Positions 1-8,036 of a stretch of DNA of 64,000 nt are shown piece after piece. Positions within the stretch are counted from its first letter, which is position 1; each line of letters starts with the position of its first letter. Origin of the DNA: Fontivita pretiosa (GTDB lineage Bacteria > Planctomycetota > Phycisphaerae > Tepidisphaerales > Tepidisphaeraceae); contig NZ_CP191258.1 in assembly GCF_050410795.1 (NCBI RefSeq), positions 496,001-560,000 of the forward strand, written 5' to 3'. The notes beneath the pieces are model-generated. The model made no database searches, was not told the origin of the DNA, and saw only the letters and a program-made list of their open reading frames with translations. Made by a program: the position numbers and the translations under genes.

Positions 1-288
1 TATGGCCTTCGCGGTCCGGACGTGATCGCAACCGTCGCCGGTGCAACGGCCGAGCGATATCGGCTCGGTCAATCGCGCATCACCGGCACCGAGGTTGATC
101 AGACCGGCACGGTCATCACCGTGAGCATCCGCGTGCTGAGCGACATTTCCGGCCACCCGGTCGTCAGCGATTGGCAGCTTCAGTTCCAGGACTTCGGCCA
201 GGGCTGGAAACTGTATGACGTTCGAGCCCTGTCAAACGACCAAATCCCCGAAGCGCGCATCCGCAACGCCCTGACCCGGGAACGATAG
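1..288 (+). CDS. C-terminal part of an unrecognised protein (5' end outside window)
   Basis: The reading frame is open from the first base and ends at TAG 286-288, so only the last 95 residues are visible. The segment is mixed alpha/beta in character, with alternating hydrophobic strands (TVITVSIRVLSD, WQLQFQDFGQGWKLYDVRA) ending in a charged tail. The WKLYDVR-type ending resembles the last strand of small NTF2-like or Tim44-like folds such as phospholipid-binding MlaC, but this is only a resemblance. An internal GTG at 22 is not a convincing start because the frame continues upstream. No function is assigned. Confidence 0.6.
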   Translation, partial: YGLRGPDVIATVAGATAERYRLGQSRITGTEVDQTGTVITVSIRVLSDISGHPVVSDWQLQFQDFGQGWKLYDVRALSNDQIPEARIRNALTRER

Positions 289-295
289 AACTCAG

Positions 296-385
296 AACCA
301 CGGATGCACACGGATGAACGCGGACAGCGCAGATGAGTCACGTCCGCGAACTCAAGTCCGTGCTGATCGGTGTTCATCCGTGGTT
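296..385. repeat. Long palindromic intergenic repeat, GGATGAACAC family, copy 1
   Basis: AACCACGGATG at 296-306 is the perfect reverse complement of CATCCGTGGTT at 375-385. Between them lie further degenerate copies of the same word (ACACGGATGAACGCGGA, CGGTGTTCATCC). The structure fills the gap between two converging genes and abuts the surE stop. A second copy with the same core words lies at 7941-8032. It could fold into a long imperfect hairpin and act as a bidirectional terminator, but no T-tract is present. Confidence 0.75.
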
Positions 386-1171
386 TCATTGCTCAGTTTG
401 GCGAAGCGACCAGTTTCGGGCCTGCCAGTCCTTGAGCATCAGGTGATGCGTGAGGTCAAATTGAAGCGGGGTGATGGTGATGTACCCGTCGCGAATCGCG
501 GCCACGTCGGTATCTTCGTCGGATTCTCCCAGCCGGAAGATGCTGTTGTTCCAGTAGTAATCCCGCCCGCGGGGATTGGTGCGGCGCTCGTAGGTGTCGA
601 TCCATGGGCGAGTGCACTGGCGGACGAGCTTGATTCCGGTGGGCGCCTGGCCTTCGCGAAGCGCGGGAACGTTGATGCTCACGACCTGTCCGGGCTTCAG
701 CCCGACCTGGAGGATCTGCTGGATGGTCTGCGTGGCCAGCCTGGCGCAGTAGGGATAGTCGGCCGGGGTGTCTTCCTGAAGCATCATCGAGACGGCAATG
801 CTGGGCAGCCCGAGGAACGCCGCCTCGATCGCCGCCGCCACCGTGCCGCTGTAGACCACATTGATGCCGACGTTCACTCCGGAGTTCATGCCGCTGATGA
901 CCAGGTCGGGCGGGCGGGGCAGCAGGTGAGCGACGGCGACCTTGACGCAATCGGCCGGGCGACCATCGACCGCGATGCCGGTGAATGCGCCCTCGATGCT
1001 GACGCGGTTGGTGAGGATCGGCGCTTCGATGGTGATGCCGTGCCCGCTGGCGCTTTGGACAGTTTCCGGGGCCACAACATGGACTTGCGCGCCCAGGCGG
1101 TTCAGTTCCCGCCACATCGCGATGATCCCGGGTGCGTGAATTCCGTCGTCGTTGGTGAGCAGAATAAGCAT
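386..1171 (-). CDS. surE: 5'/3'-nucleotidase SurE
   Basis: SurE is a divalent-metal-dependent phosphatase that removes phosphate from nucleoside 5'- and 3'-monophosphates and short polyphosphates in the cytoplasm. The N-terminal signature MLILLTNDDG carries the metal-binding Asp pair (D8, D9). The Ser ligand lies in the SASGHG loop (about residues 40-45) and the Asn ligand in SGMNSG (N96). The length of 261 residues is normal for the family. ATG 1171 is chosen over the in-frame TTG at 1177 because it gives the standard N-terminus. It is divergent from nnrE, with a short shared promoter region. Confidence 0.95.
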   Translation of the reverse strand: MLILLTNDDGIHAPGIIAMWRELNRLGAQVHVVAPETVQSASGHGITIEAPILTNRVSIEGAFTGIAVDGRPADCVKVAVAHLLPRPPDLVISGMNSGVNVGINVVYSGTVAAAIEAAFLGLPSIAVSMMLQEDTPADYPYCARLATQTIQQILQVGLKPGQVVSINVPALREGQAPTGIKLVRQCTRPWIDTYERRTNPRGRDYYWNNSIFRLGESDEDTDVAAIRDGYITITPLQFDLTHHLMLKDWQARNWSLRQTEQ

Positions 1172-1189
1172 GGTCAAGCCGCGCGCCAG

Positions 1190-1195
1190 TATAAT
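1190..1195 (+). promoter_or_regulatory. Probable -10 box (TATAAT) of nnrE
   Basis: A consensus TATAAT hexamer lies 20 bases before the nnrE start in the short divergent gap with surE. No clear -35 box is seen at the expected distance, so the call rests on the -10 alone. Confidence 0.45.
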
Positions 1196-1215
1196 TGCGG
1201 TGAAGCGAGGTTGAA

Positions 1216-1884
1216 ATGATCCGACTGACCCGAGCTCAGGTGCGCGAGGTCGATCGCCGCGCGATCGAGGAGTACGGCATCCCCGGCATCGTGCTGATGG
1301 AGAACGCCGCCCACGCCGTCGCAGACGCCGCCATTGAAATGATCGGCCCGGAATGCATCGGGCAGGTGCTGGTGCTGTGCGGCCCGGGCAACAACGGGGG
1401 CGACGGCCTGGCGGCGGCGCGCCACCTGCACAACCGCGGCGCTGATGTGTTTATCGCGCTGGCGACCGATCCGGCCCGCTATCGCGGCGACGCGCTGACC
1501 AACTGGCGGATCGTGCAGGCGATGAAGCTTCCGGTCGAGGCGATCGACCTGGCCAAGCTGGAGCGATCCACAGCGGTGCTGATCATTGACGCGATCTTCG
1601 GGACCGGGCTGACCGATCCGCCGCGCGAACCGTTTCCTCAGATTGTCCGTGCCGTGCAGCATTCGCGCGTTCCGGTGCTGGCGATCGATCTGCCCAGCGG
1701 ATTGGATTGCGACAGCGGTGAGCCGCTGGGTCCGACCTGCATGCGGGCAACACGCACCGTCACGTTCGTGGCCGAAAAGGTCGGCTTCGCCAACCCCGCT
1801 TCACGGCAATACACCGGGGTCGTGGTAGTCGGCGACATCGGCGTTCCGCCGGAACTCATCGAGCAGGTGGCACGCATGGCATAG
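1216..1884 (+). CDS. nnrE: NAD(P)H-hydrate epimerase (YjeF N-terminal domain)
   Basis: The enzyme epimerises damaged NAD(P)HX so that the S-form can be repaired by the dehydratase NnrD. The protein has 222 residues and covers only the YjeF N-terminal domain. It shows the phosphate-binding loop PGNNGGDG (about residues 57-64), the IDAIFGTGL motif near residue 118 and the DLPSGLDCDSG segment. No NnrD-type C-terminal kinase fold is attached, so a separate nnrD must lie elsewhere. A GAGG ribosome site precedes the ATG. Its stop lies 6 bases before pdxJ, suggesting co-transcription. Confidence 0.93.
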   Translation: MIRLTRAQVREVDRRAIEEYGIPGIVLMENAAHAVADAAIEMIGPECIGQVLVLCGPGNNGGDGLAAARHLHNRGADVFIALATDPARYRGDALTNWRIVQAMKLPVEAIDLAKLERSTAVLIIDAIFGTGLTDPPREPFPQIVRAVQHSRVPVLAIDLPSGLDCDSGEPLGPTCMRATRTVTFVAEKVGFANPASRQYTGVVVVGDIGVPPELIEQVARMA

Positions 1885-1890
1885 AATCCG

Positions 1891-2646
1891 ATGCCTATGA
1901 CCAAGCTCTCTGTAAACGTCAACAAGGTCGCCACCCTCCGCAACACGCGCACGATCGGCATCCCCAGTGTCGTCCACGCCGCCAGGCTCTGTCTGGATGC
2001 TGGCGCCCACGGCATCACGGTTCATCCCCGGCCCGACCAGCGGCACATCCGGCCCCAGGACGTGTACGATCTGGCCGAGCTGATCCGCGACCACTATCCC
2101 CACGCCGAGTTCAACATCGAGGGCAACCCGTTGATCGAGTACATGCACTTCATCGAGGCGGTGCGTCCGACGCAGTGCACGCTCGTGCCCGACGAGCGCG
2201 AGGCGTTCACGAGCAACCACGGCTGGCGGCTGCGCGAGGTGGGGATCATCGAGCGCCTGCGGCCACTGGTCCGCCGGCTCAAGGAACTGGGTTGCAGGGT
2301 CAGCCTTTTCATGGATCCGATCCCGGAAGACATGGAGCTGGCCAGGGAGGTTGGTGCGGACCGGATCGAGATGTACACCGAGCCGTACGCGGCGGCGTTC
2401 GCCAGGGGCGATCCGCGTGCCGCCGAACCCTATGCCGCCACCGCCCGACGCGCCGCGGAGCTGGGGCTGGGTGTGAACGCCGGGCACGACCTGAACCTTC
2501 AGAATCTGCCTCCGCTGCTCAAAGCTGCACCGCAGATCGCCGAGGTCTCGATCGGGCATGCGCTGATCGCCGACGCGCTTGAGTTCGGCCTGCCGGAAAC
2601 GGTGCGCAAGTACCTGCGGGCGTGCGAGGCATCAGTGACGACGTGA
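1891..2646 (+). CDS. pdxJ: Pyridoxine 5'-phosphate synthase
   Basis: PdxJ condenses 1-deoxy-D-xylulose 5-phosphate with 3-amino-2-oxopropyl phosphate to pyridoxine 5'-phosphate, the last ring-forming step of the DXP-dependent vitamin B6 route. The 251-residue protein is a complete TIM barrel. Near the N-terminus it has LSVNVNKVATLRNTR, where Asn and Arg bind substrate, then the HPRPDQRHI motif, EFNIEGNP, and the C-terminal GHDLNLQNLP and ISIGHALIADAL-like phosphate loop. It starts 6 bases after nnrE, so the two are probably one transcript. Confidence 0.95.
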   Translation: MPMTKLSVNVNKVATLRNTRTIGIPSVVHAARLCLDAGAHGITVHPRPDQRHIRPQDVYDLAELIRDHYPHAEFNIEGNPLIEYMHFIEAVRPTQCTLVPDEREAFTSNHGWRLREVGIIERLRPLVRRLKELGCRVSLFMDPIPEDMELAREVGADRIEMYTEPYAAAFARGDPRAAEPYAATARRAAELGLGVNAGHDLNLQNLPPLLKAAPQIAEVSIGHALIADALEFGLPETVRKYLRACEASVTT

Positions 2647-2716
2647 CAGGGTAACCGCGTGACAAGGTGAAGACCCGCAAGGGCTTGATGCTGCCCCTTT
2701 TGCCTTGTCACCCTGT
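2643..2716. repeat. Intergenic inverted repeat, GTGACAAGG family
   Basis: GTGACAAGG at 2659-2667 pairs with CCTTGTCAC at 2703-2711. A related GTGACAGGG word lies at 2643-2651 and overlaps the pdxJ stop codon. It is built from the same kind of short reiterated word as the other intergenic palindromes in this window, but with different sequence. It may fold downstream of pdxJ. Confidence 0.6.
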
Positions 2717-2776
2717 TGGCTCAGCGCCTTGTCATCAGTTCCTTGAGAATCTCGGACTCGATCGTAGAATCGCGCC

Positions 2777-3664
2777 ATGGTGAAATTCAACGTCAGTGGC
2801 GCGATCACGGCCATGATCACGCCCTTCCGTGACGGGAAGGTTGACGAGGTCAGGCTGCGCGAACAGATCGAATTTCAGATCAGCAGGGGGATCGACGGGC
2901 TGGTGCCGGTGGGCACGACCGGAGAATCCCCGACGCTGGACTTTCCTGAGCACGAACGGGTCATCGAGTTGACGGTCAAGTTCGCCGACAAGCGCGTGCC
3001 GGTGATCGCCGGCACCGGCGCCAATGCCACCACCGAAGCGCTGGAGCTTCACAGCTTCGCCAAAAGAGCCGGCGCCGACGCGTGCCTGTCGGTCAATCCC
3101 TATTACAACAAGCCGACGCAGGAGGGACTGTACCGCCACTTCATGACGCTGGCCGAGAAGGTTGATCTGCCGATCGTGCTGTACAACATTCCGGGTCGCA
3201 CCGGCGTGTCGATGTCGCCGCAGACTGTGGCGCGGCTCTTCGAGCACCCGAACATCGTCGCGATCAAGGAGGCCAGCGGATCGCTGGATATGACCAGCGA
3301 AATCCTGAGCCTGTGCGACATCACGGTGCTCAGCGGGGATGATTCGCTGACGCTGCCGATCATCTCCGTCGGGGGCAAGGGCGTGATCAGCGTGCTGTCG
3401 AACCTGCTGCCCGACCAGGTCAAGCTCATGACCAAACTGGCGCTGGACGGGCGATTCAAGGATGCGGCGGCGATCCACCGCAAGCTGTTCCCGCTGGTCA
3501 AAAGCCTGTTTCTGGACGGCAATCCGGTCGGCATCAAGTACGCGATGAAGCTGGCGGGCATGGACAGCGGGGAGCTGCGACTGCCGCTGTGCGAGGCAAG
3601 CGAAACCACGAAGAAAACCATCGAGAAGCTGATGCACAAGCTGGATATCATCGGGGTGCATTGA
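2777..3664 (+). CDS. dapA: 4-hydroxy-tetrahydrodipicolinate synthase
   Basis: DapA condenses pyruvate with aspartate semialdehyde, the first committed step of the lysine and diaminopimelate pathway. The 295-residue protein has the family hallmarks in order: GTTGESP (substrate Thr pair, about residues 43-49), NPYYNKPTQEG, VLYNIPGRTGV (catalytic Tyr, about 134) and VAIKEASGSLD, whose Lys near residue 162 forms the pyruvate Schiff base. The start gives MVKFNVSGAITAMITPF, typical of the family. It is flanked on both sides by intergenic palindromes. Confidence 0.95.
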   Translation: MVKFNVSGAITAMITPFRDGKVDEVRLREQIEFQISRGIDGLVPVGTTGESPTLDFPEHERVIELTVKFADKRVPVIAGTGANATTEALELHSFAKRAGADACLSVNPYYNKPTQEGLYRHFMTLAEKVDLPIVLYNIPGRTGVSMSPQTVARLFEHPNIVAIKEASGSLDMTSEILSLCDITVLSGDDSLTLPIISVGGKGVISVLSNLLPDQVKLMTKLALDGRFKDAAAIHRKLFPLVKSLFLDGNPVGIKYAMKLAGMDSGELRLPLCEASETTKKTIEKLMHKLDIIGVH

Positions 3665-3746
3665 ACCAGGGCAGACGGATGAGGGCAGAGCGCGGGCACA
3701 CGGCGTACTTGCCGCCTGGTTCTTCTGCCTTGCGCATTCTGCCCTC
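3664..3746. repeat. Intergenic inverted repeat, GGGCAGA family
   Basis: AACCAGG at 3664-3670 pairs with CCTGGTT at 3715-3721, and GAGGGCAGA at 3681-3689 pairs with TCTGCCCTC at 3738-3746. The arms interleave rather than nest, so two alternative hairpins are possible. It fills most of the dapA-aroDE gap. Confidence 0.55.
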
Positions 3747-3758
3747 CGCCTTTCCTGC

Positions 3759-5303
3759 ATGACTCATCTGTGCGTTTCCATCTTCGTTCATGACCTCGCG
3801 CAGGCGAAGCGCGATATCGCCGCAGCGGTAGAGGCCGGGGCTGACATGGTCGAGTTGCGCCTCGATGAACTGGAAGATGTTGACCTCATTCGACGCCTTG
3901 TGGGAGAGTTTGAGGTCGGCATCGTGCTCACGTGCCGATCCGCCAGCGAAGGTGGCCACAGCGAGCTGCCCGACGAGCAGCGATTGCGCCTGGTCAGCGA
4001 GGTCGCCCCCGGAAATGACCGCGTGCTGATCGACTTCGAGCACCGCGCGCTTCAGCGGATCGGCCCGGCCGACATTCGCAACCGGCTGATCGCCAGCTTC
4101 CACGACTTTGCCGGCAGGCCGCCAACGCTGACTCGGACCTACGCCGAGATGCTCGCCGGCGCCGGGCAGATCGTGAAGCTTGCCTGGATGGCCCGCTCGA
4201 TCCGCGACAACATCGAAGCGTTCGAAATCCTCCAGTCGCGGCAGAAGCCGACGATCGCGCTGTGCATGGGAGAGGCGGGGCTTATCAGCCGGATCCTGGC
4301 GAAAAAGTTCGGCGCGTTCCTCACCTTCACAGCACTTGAGAAGGGGGCTGAGTCGGCGCCGGGGCAGGTCATCATCCGCGACATGAAACAACTGTATCGC
4401 TGGGACAGGATCGGCCCCCAGACGCGGGTGTACGGCGTGGTGGCCTGTCCGGTGGCGCACTCGATGTCGCCGGCGGTGCATAACGCGGCGTTCGACGCGA
4501 CCGGACACGACGGCGTGTACCTGCCGATGCTCGTTCAGCCGGGCTACGAGAGCTTCAAGGCGTTCATGGAGGACTTCGCCAATTACAAACCGCTGCACCT
4601 TCGCGGGCTGAGCATCACCATCCCGCACAAGGAAAACGCACTGCGATACCTTCAGGAGAAAGGCGCGCGAATCGACCCGCTGGCGGTGGATATCGGGGCG
4701 GTCAACACGATCATCATCGATCGCGACGCCGCGGGAAATCCGGTTCTCGGCGGCATCAACACCGATTATCAGGCCATCATCGACACCATCTGCACGGCGA
4801 TGCAGATTACGCCGCAGCAACTTCGCGACTGCCGCGTGGCGGTTATCGGGGCTGGAGGCACCGGTCGCACGGCGGTGGCGGCGCTGGCGAGGCTGGGCGC
4901 AACCGTGGTCGTCTACAACCGCACCTACGAGCGAGCCGAGGCGCTGGCAAGGGCCTTTGACGGCAGAATCGGCAAGGTCGTTGCCGCCCGAATTGAAAAG
5001 CTGTGCGATTCCTGCTGTCAGGTCTACATCAATACCACCTCGGTTGGAATGCATCCCAACATTGACCAGAGCGTCTTTGCCAACGCCCCGCCGCGCATGG
5101 AGCCGACAACGCTCGTGTTCGACACCGTCTACAACCCGCCAAAGACAAAGCTGCTCAGCCAGGCCGAAGCCGCCGGTGCCAAAACCGTCGGCGGGATCGA
5201 GATGTTCGTGCGCCAGGCAGCCGGGCAGTTCAGCGCCTGGACCGGATTATCGCCCCCGATGCAGCTCATGCGGCAGATCATCCAGCAGCGACTGAGTGTC
5301 TGA
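3759..5303 (+). CDS. aroDE: Bifunctional type I 3-dehydroquinate dehydratase / shikimate dehydrogenase
   Basis: One polypeptide of 514 residues carries two consecutive shikimate-pathway steps. Residues 1 to about 215 form a type I dehydroquinase: VELRLDELED near the start, the His of IASFHDFAG (about 120), and the Schiff-base Lys of GQIVKLAWMA (about 143). Residues from about 225 form shikimate dehydrogenase: YGVVACPVAHSMSPAVHN, the catalytic Lys in TIPHKENAL, the NTDYQA Asp, the glycine-rich IGAGGTGRTA loop, and VVYNRTYERA, where the Asn-Arg-Thr after the second strand is the usual mark of NADP(H) preference. A bacterial AroD-AroE fusion resembles the plant enzyme layout. Confidence 0.94.
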   Translation: MTHLCVSIFVHDLAQAKRDIAAAVEAGADMVELRLDELEDVDLIRRLVGEFEVGIVLTCRSASEGGHSELPDEQRLRLVSEVAPGNDRVLIDFEHRALQRIGPADIRNRLIASFHDFAGRPPTLTRTYAEMLAGAGQIVKLAWMARSIRDNIEAFEILQSRQKPTIALCMGEAGLISRILAKKFGAFLTFTALEKGAESAPGQVIIRDMKQLYRWDRIGPQTRVYGVVACPVAHSMSPAVHNAAFDATGHDGVYLPMLVQPGYESFKAFMEDFANYKPLHLRGLSITIPHKENALRYLQEKGARIDPLAVDIGAVNTIIIDRDAAGNPVLGGINTDYQAIIDTICTAMQITPQQLRDCRVAVIGAGGTGRTAVAALARLGATVVVYNRTYERAEALARAFDGRIGKVVAARIEKLCDSCCQVYINTTSVGMHPNIDQSVFANAPPRMEPTTLVFDTVYNPPKTKLLSQAEAAGAKTVGGIEMFVRQAAGQFSAWTGLSPPMQLMRQIIQQRLSV

Positions 5304-5430
5304 GGCCAGTCCCAAAACACATCCGCAGGCCGGGCAGAATCCACATCTCTTGCCCAAAGGTCCATTTTCGCACGAACCGCTTGACGCGCCTTGTGTTGTA
5401 TTCGATCTGATACCAGGAGCTTCGTGTCTT

Positions 5431-6645
5431 GTGCTGATCCTGTCGATTGACCAAGCCAGGGCAGGAATGAAGCTGGCCGCTCCGGTGGTGCACCCGGAGC
5501 AGCCGGATCAGGACCTGCTTAAACCCGGCTACGTGCTGGAGGACAAGGTTCTGCTCCGCCTGCGCGAACTGGGGATCGACCACCTTTATGTGGACTATCC
5601 CGGTTTGGACGATCTGGACCGGCACCTGGCCGCCAACCTCAGCCCGGCACGCCAGAAGCTGTACAGCCAGATCAAGGAAACAATCGTGGCCGGACAGAAA
5701 CGTACCCGTCCTGCGGTGTCGTACACCGATTACTACGCGACAACACGGGAACTGGTATTGACGCTGATGAGCCAAGGCGAGCACCCGGTCTACCTGGAGC
5801 ACATGTCGCGCATGGGCGATGATGCGGTCACGCACGCCACCGCGGTGGCCCACCTGGGGCTTCTGCTGGGCATCAAGCTGGAGCTGTACCTGATCGAGCA
5901 GCGGTCGCGTCTGCCGGCCAAACACGCCAGGGAAGTGGTCAACATCGGCGTGGGAGGGATGCTGCACGACATGGGCAAGCTGGCCCTGCCGCAGGAGCTG
6001 CGCCAGTACAATTGCCTGAATCCGCCGACCGATCCACAGCAGCGCAATGAGTGGGAGACGCACGCGCAACGCGGCTATGACATGATCCGCGGCGGCGTGG
6101 AGCCATCGGCGGCGATCGCGGTGCTGAATCATCACCAGCGATGGGACGGGCTGGGGTTCCCGGCCTTGAGCCTCAAGGACCAGCAGCCGCAGCGGCCTGC
6201 CGAGCAGAACATCCATGTCTTCGCCCGGATCATCGCCATCGCCGACCTGTATGATCGTCTGGCTTCGCCGGCTGACGGTTCGCCGCGAAGGAGCAATGTC
6301 GAGGTGCTGCACCTGATGCGCACGACGTACGGCTCGTGGTGCGATCCGACCGTTTTGAAAGCCTTGGAGGCTGTGGCGCCGCCCTTCCCGCCGGGCCTGA
6401 CGGTGACGCTCTCGGATGGTGGTGGCGCGGTGGTCGTGCAGGTTCCGCCAGACGATCCGTATCGTCCGATCGTTCGCAGGATCGTCGGTGCGGATCTTGA
6501 GCTGGATTCCAGGCGGCTGGATCTGCGTCGGGAGGAGTCGATTCGAATCACGCACGTTGGCAAGACGGCTGTCCAGCAGTTTGTGCCCGCGGCACAGCAG
6601 CCGGCGGCAGCGCGTCCCGCGCGGGCCGCCGCGGCGGCCGCATAG
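5431..6645 (+). CDS. HD-GYP domain protein, predicted c-di-GMP phosphodiesterase
   Basis: The HD-GYP family hydrolyses cyclic di-GMP. Key motifs are an early His (VTHATAVAHLG), GGMLHDMGKLALP (the HD pair), HHQRWDGLGFP (the HHxxxDGxGYP-like motif, with Phe for Tyr in GYP) and FARIIAIADLYDRL. No receiver or sensor domain precedes it, only a short region (LSIDQARAGMKLA) typical of response-regulator-independent HD-GYP proteins. GTG 5431 is preferred, with AGGAG 11 bases upstream, giving 404 residues. An in-frame ATG at 5296 would overlap aroDE and add an uncharacteristic leader. The C-terminal 15 residues are Ala/Arg-rich. The targets are unknown. Confidence 0.85.
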   Translation: MLILSIDQARAGMKLAAPVVHPEQPDQDLLKPGYVLEDKVLLRLRELGIDHLYVDYPGLDDLDRHLAANLSPARQKLYSQIKETIVAGQKRTRPAVSYTDYYATTRELVLTLMSQGEHPVYLEHMSRMGDDAVTHATAVAHLGLLLGIKLELYLIEQRSRLPAKHAREVVNIGVGGMLHDMGKLALPQELRQYNCLNPPTDPQQRNEWETHAQRGYDMIRGGVEPSAAIAVLNHHQRWDGLGFPALSLKDQQPQRPAEQNIHVFARIIAIADLYDRLASPADGSPRRSNVEVLHLMRTTYGSWCDPTVLKALEAVAPPFPPGLTVTLSDGGGAVVVQVPPDDPYRPIVRRIVGADLELDSRRLDLRREESIRITHVGKTAVQQFVPAAQQPAAARPARAAAAAA

Positions 6646-6683
6646 CCAGATCGTTGCTGGACGGTTGCCCCAGGCGGCTCCAA

Positions 6684-7337
6684 TCAGCCCAGCAGCGCGC
6701 TTCGGGGCACAACGACAATGCTTTTGGGTGTGGTGGGACAAGCGTGCTGGCACACGCCGCACCCGATGCAGCCTTGCTCGATGACGTGAACGGTTCCACC
6801 GCGCAGCTCGATCGCCGACGTCCCCAGCGGGCAGCGGTCGATGCAGATCGTGCAATCCTGCCCGCGCGACCGAACGCACGTGTGCGAATTGAAGATGGCC
6901 GTGCCCATGTCGATCAGTCCCAGCGCCGTGGGCACCAGCGCGCCGCTGGGACAGTCGCGCATGCAAACCAGTCCGTCGCATACCACGCAGGGCATGACCT
7001 CAGGGTCAATGTAGGGCGCGCCGTTGCCCGCGGCGGCGGTTGGATCGATTCGGATGCACTGCGCCGGACAGGCGCGCACGCAGTTGCCGCAGCGACTGCA
7101 TGTGTCGATGAAGGCGTGTTCGGCGATGGCGCCGGGCGGCCGCAGCCACCGCGGCGGTGCCTGCGGCGGCGAGCCTTGCCACGCCGCGACCGCTCCCATC
7201 GCCCGGCTGAACTCGCCAATCGCCTGCTCCACAGGCTCCACCGCCTCCACCAGCGGACGAAGCAGCTCGCGCAGTCCCTGGCGGAAGAACCCCCGTCGAT
7301 TCACCGCCCGATTGGCAGTTGGCTTTTCAGCGGACAT
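6684..7337 (-). CDS. Polyferredoxin-like 4Fe-4S protein (MauM/NapG type)
   Basis: This is a 217-residue iron-sulfur electron carrier. A short leader contains NRRGFFRQG, a twin-Arg-like motif but without a long hydrophobic stretch, so export is uncertain. Four Cys clusters follow: CSRCGNCVRACP near residue 80, CVVCDGLVCMRDCP, CVRSRGQDCTICIDRCP, and CIGCGVCQHACP near the end. The spacing matches NapG/MauM ferredoxins that pass electrons between the quinone pool and periplasmic reductases. It overlaps the stop of the upstream lipoprotein gene by 11 bases, so the two are likely one transcript. No reductase gene is adjacent, so the physiological partner is unknown. Confidence 0.82.
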   Translation of the reverse strand: MSAEKPTANRAVNRRGFFRQGLRELLRPLVEAVEPVEQAIGEFSRAMGAVAAWQGSPPQAPPRWLRPPGAIAEHAFIDTCSRCGNCVRACPAQCIRIDPTAAAGNGAPYIDPEVMPCVVCDGLVCMRDCPSGALVPTALGLIDMGTAIFNSHTCVRSRGQDCTICIDRCPLGTSAIELRGGTVHVIEQGCIGCGVCQHACPTTPKSIVVVPRSALLG

Positions 7338-8013
7338 CGGCTTGCGTCGTGGGTTGGGTTCCAGGCGGCGGGTTCACGGTAATGACCTTCTGAATGCTGA
7401 ATTGTCGCTGCGTCAGCGCATCGTGGAAGCTGACCTTCAACGTCAGCTCGCCGTGCTCAGGAACCCGCCCCTGCCACCGGCACGGCAACACGTACCCGTA
7501 CTGTAGCGCGCTGCCGTACCAATGCTCCCGAGCCTGCTCCACGCTGAAGTGCCATTGTCCCACGAGATTGTCGTGCGGCTTGTTCAGGTCGAACAGTTGC
7601 ACATCGAATGCCCCGGCGGCTTTGAGCTCATCGCCGGTCTGGTCGATGGGAACCACGTAAACTTTGATCCCTTCATCCCCCGGGGAGGAGGGGTCCAGAT
7701 CGGCCCCGCCGGTCAGGCGGCCCAGCTTGATCCCACTGGTGGTGAAGAGCTGTTGCAGACGATCGGCGGGCAGTGTGGGCAGCGTGCCGCGCTGCGCCTC
7801 CAGCGAGCGAATCGTCGCCACGTCCGCTTCATGCCGCCGTTGCAACTCGGCCACCTGCGCCTCCAGCGCCTGAATCTGCTTCCGCAGGGCGATGTTGGCT
7901 TGATTCGGCTTTGCAAGACAACCGGAAGAGCAAAGCAAAAGCACGGATGAACACAGATAAACGCCGATGGCTCTGGGGTTGGAAATCGGCGATCTGCCTG
8001 GATCGGTGTTCAT
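7327..8013 (-). CDS. Putative lipoprotein with coiled-coil, repeat-derived N-terminus
   Basis: The protein has 228 residues. A hydrophobic leader ends in LLCSSGC, a usable lipobox, and is followed by a short coiled coil (KQIQALEAQVAELQRR, about residues 42-60) and a C-terminal beta-rich domain with no family I recognise. The first 28 or so codons lie inside the GGATGAACAC palindromic repeat (7941-8032), so the predicted signal peptide is encoded largely by repeat DNA. An internal GTG at about 7948 would also give a lipobox-like start with a very short leader. It is co-transcribed with the downstream ferredoxin gene, which it overlaps by 11 bases. Confidence 0.65.
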   Translation of the reverse strand: MNTDPGRSPISNPRAIGVYLCSSVLLLCSSGCLAKPNQANIALRKQIQALEAQVAELQRRHEADVATIRSLEAQRGTLPTLPADRLQQLFTTSGIKLGRLTGGADLDPSSPGDEGIKVYVVPIDQTGDELKAAGAFDVQLFDLNKPHDNLVGQWHFSVEQAREHWYGSALQYGYVLPCRWQGRVPEHGELTLKVSFHDALTQRQFSIQKVITVNPPPGTQPTTQADVR

Positions 8014-8032
8014 CTGCGTTCATCGGTGGTTA
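7941..8032. repeat. Long palindromic repeat, GGATGAACAC family, copy 2
   Basis: GCACGGATGAACACAGATAA at 7941-7960 faces GTGTTCATCTGCGTTCATCG near 8007-8026 in inverted orientation, with ATCGGCGATC words between. The word content matches the copy at 296-385. Here the repeat extends into coding sequence and forms the 5' end of the lipoprotein gene. Confidence 0.7.
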
Positions 8033-8036
8033 CGGA

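Noticed and set aside
314..1219. Open frame of 301 codons on the plus strand opposite surE
   Set aside because: It is the antisense shadow of surE in GC-rich DNA, with no family features and no ribosome site.
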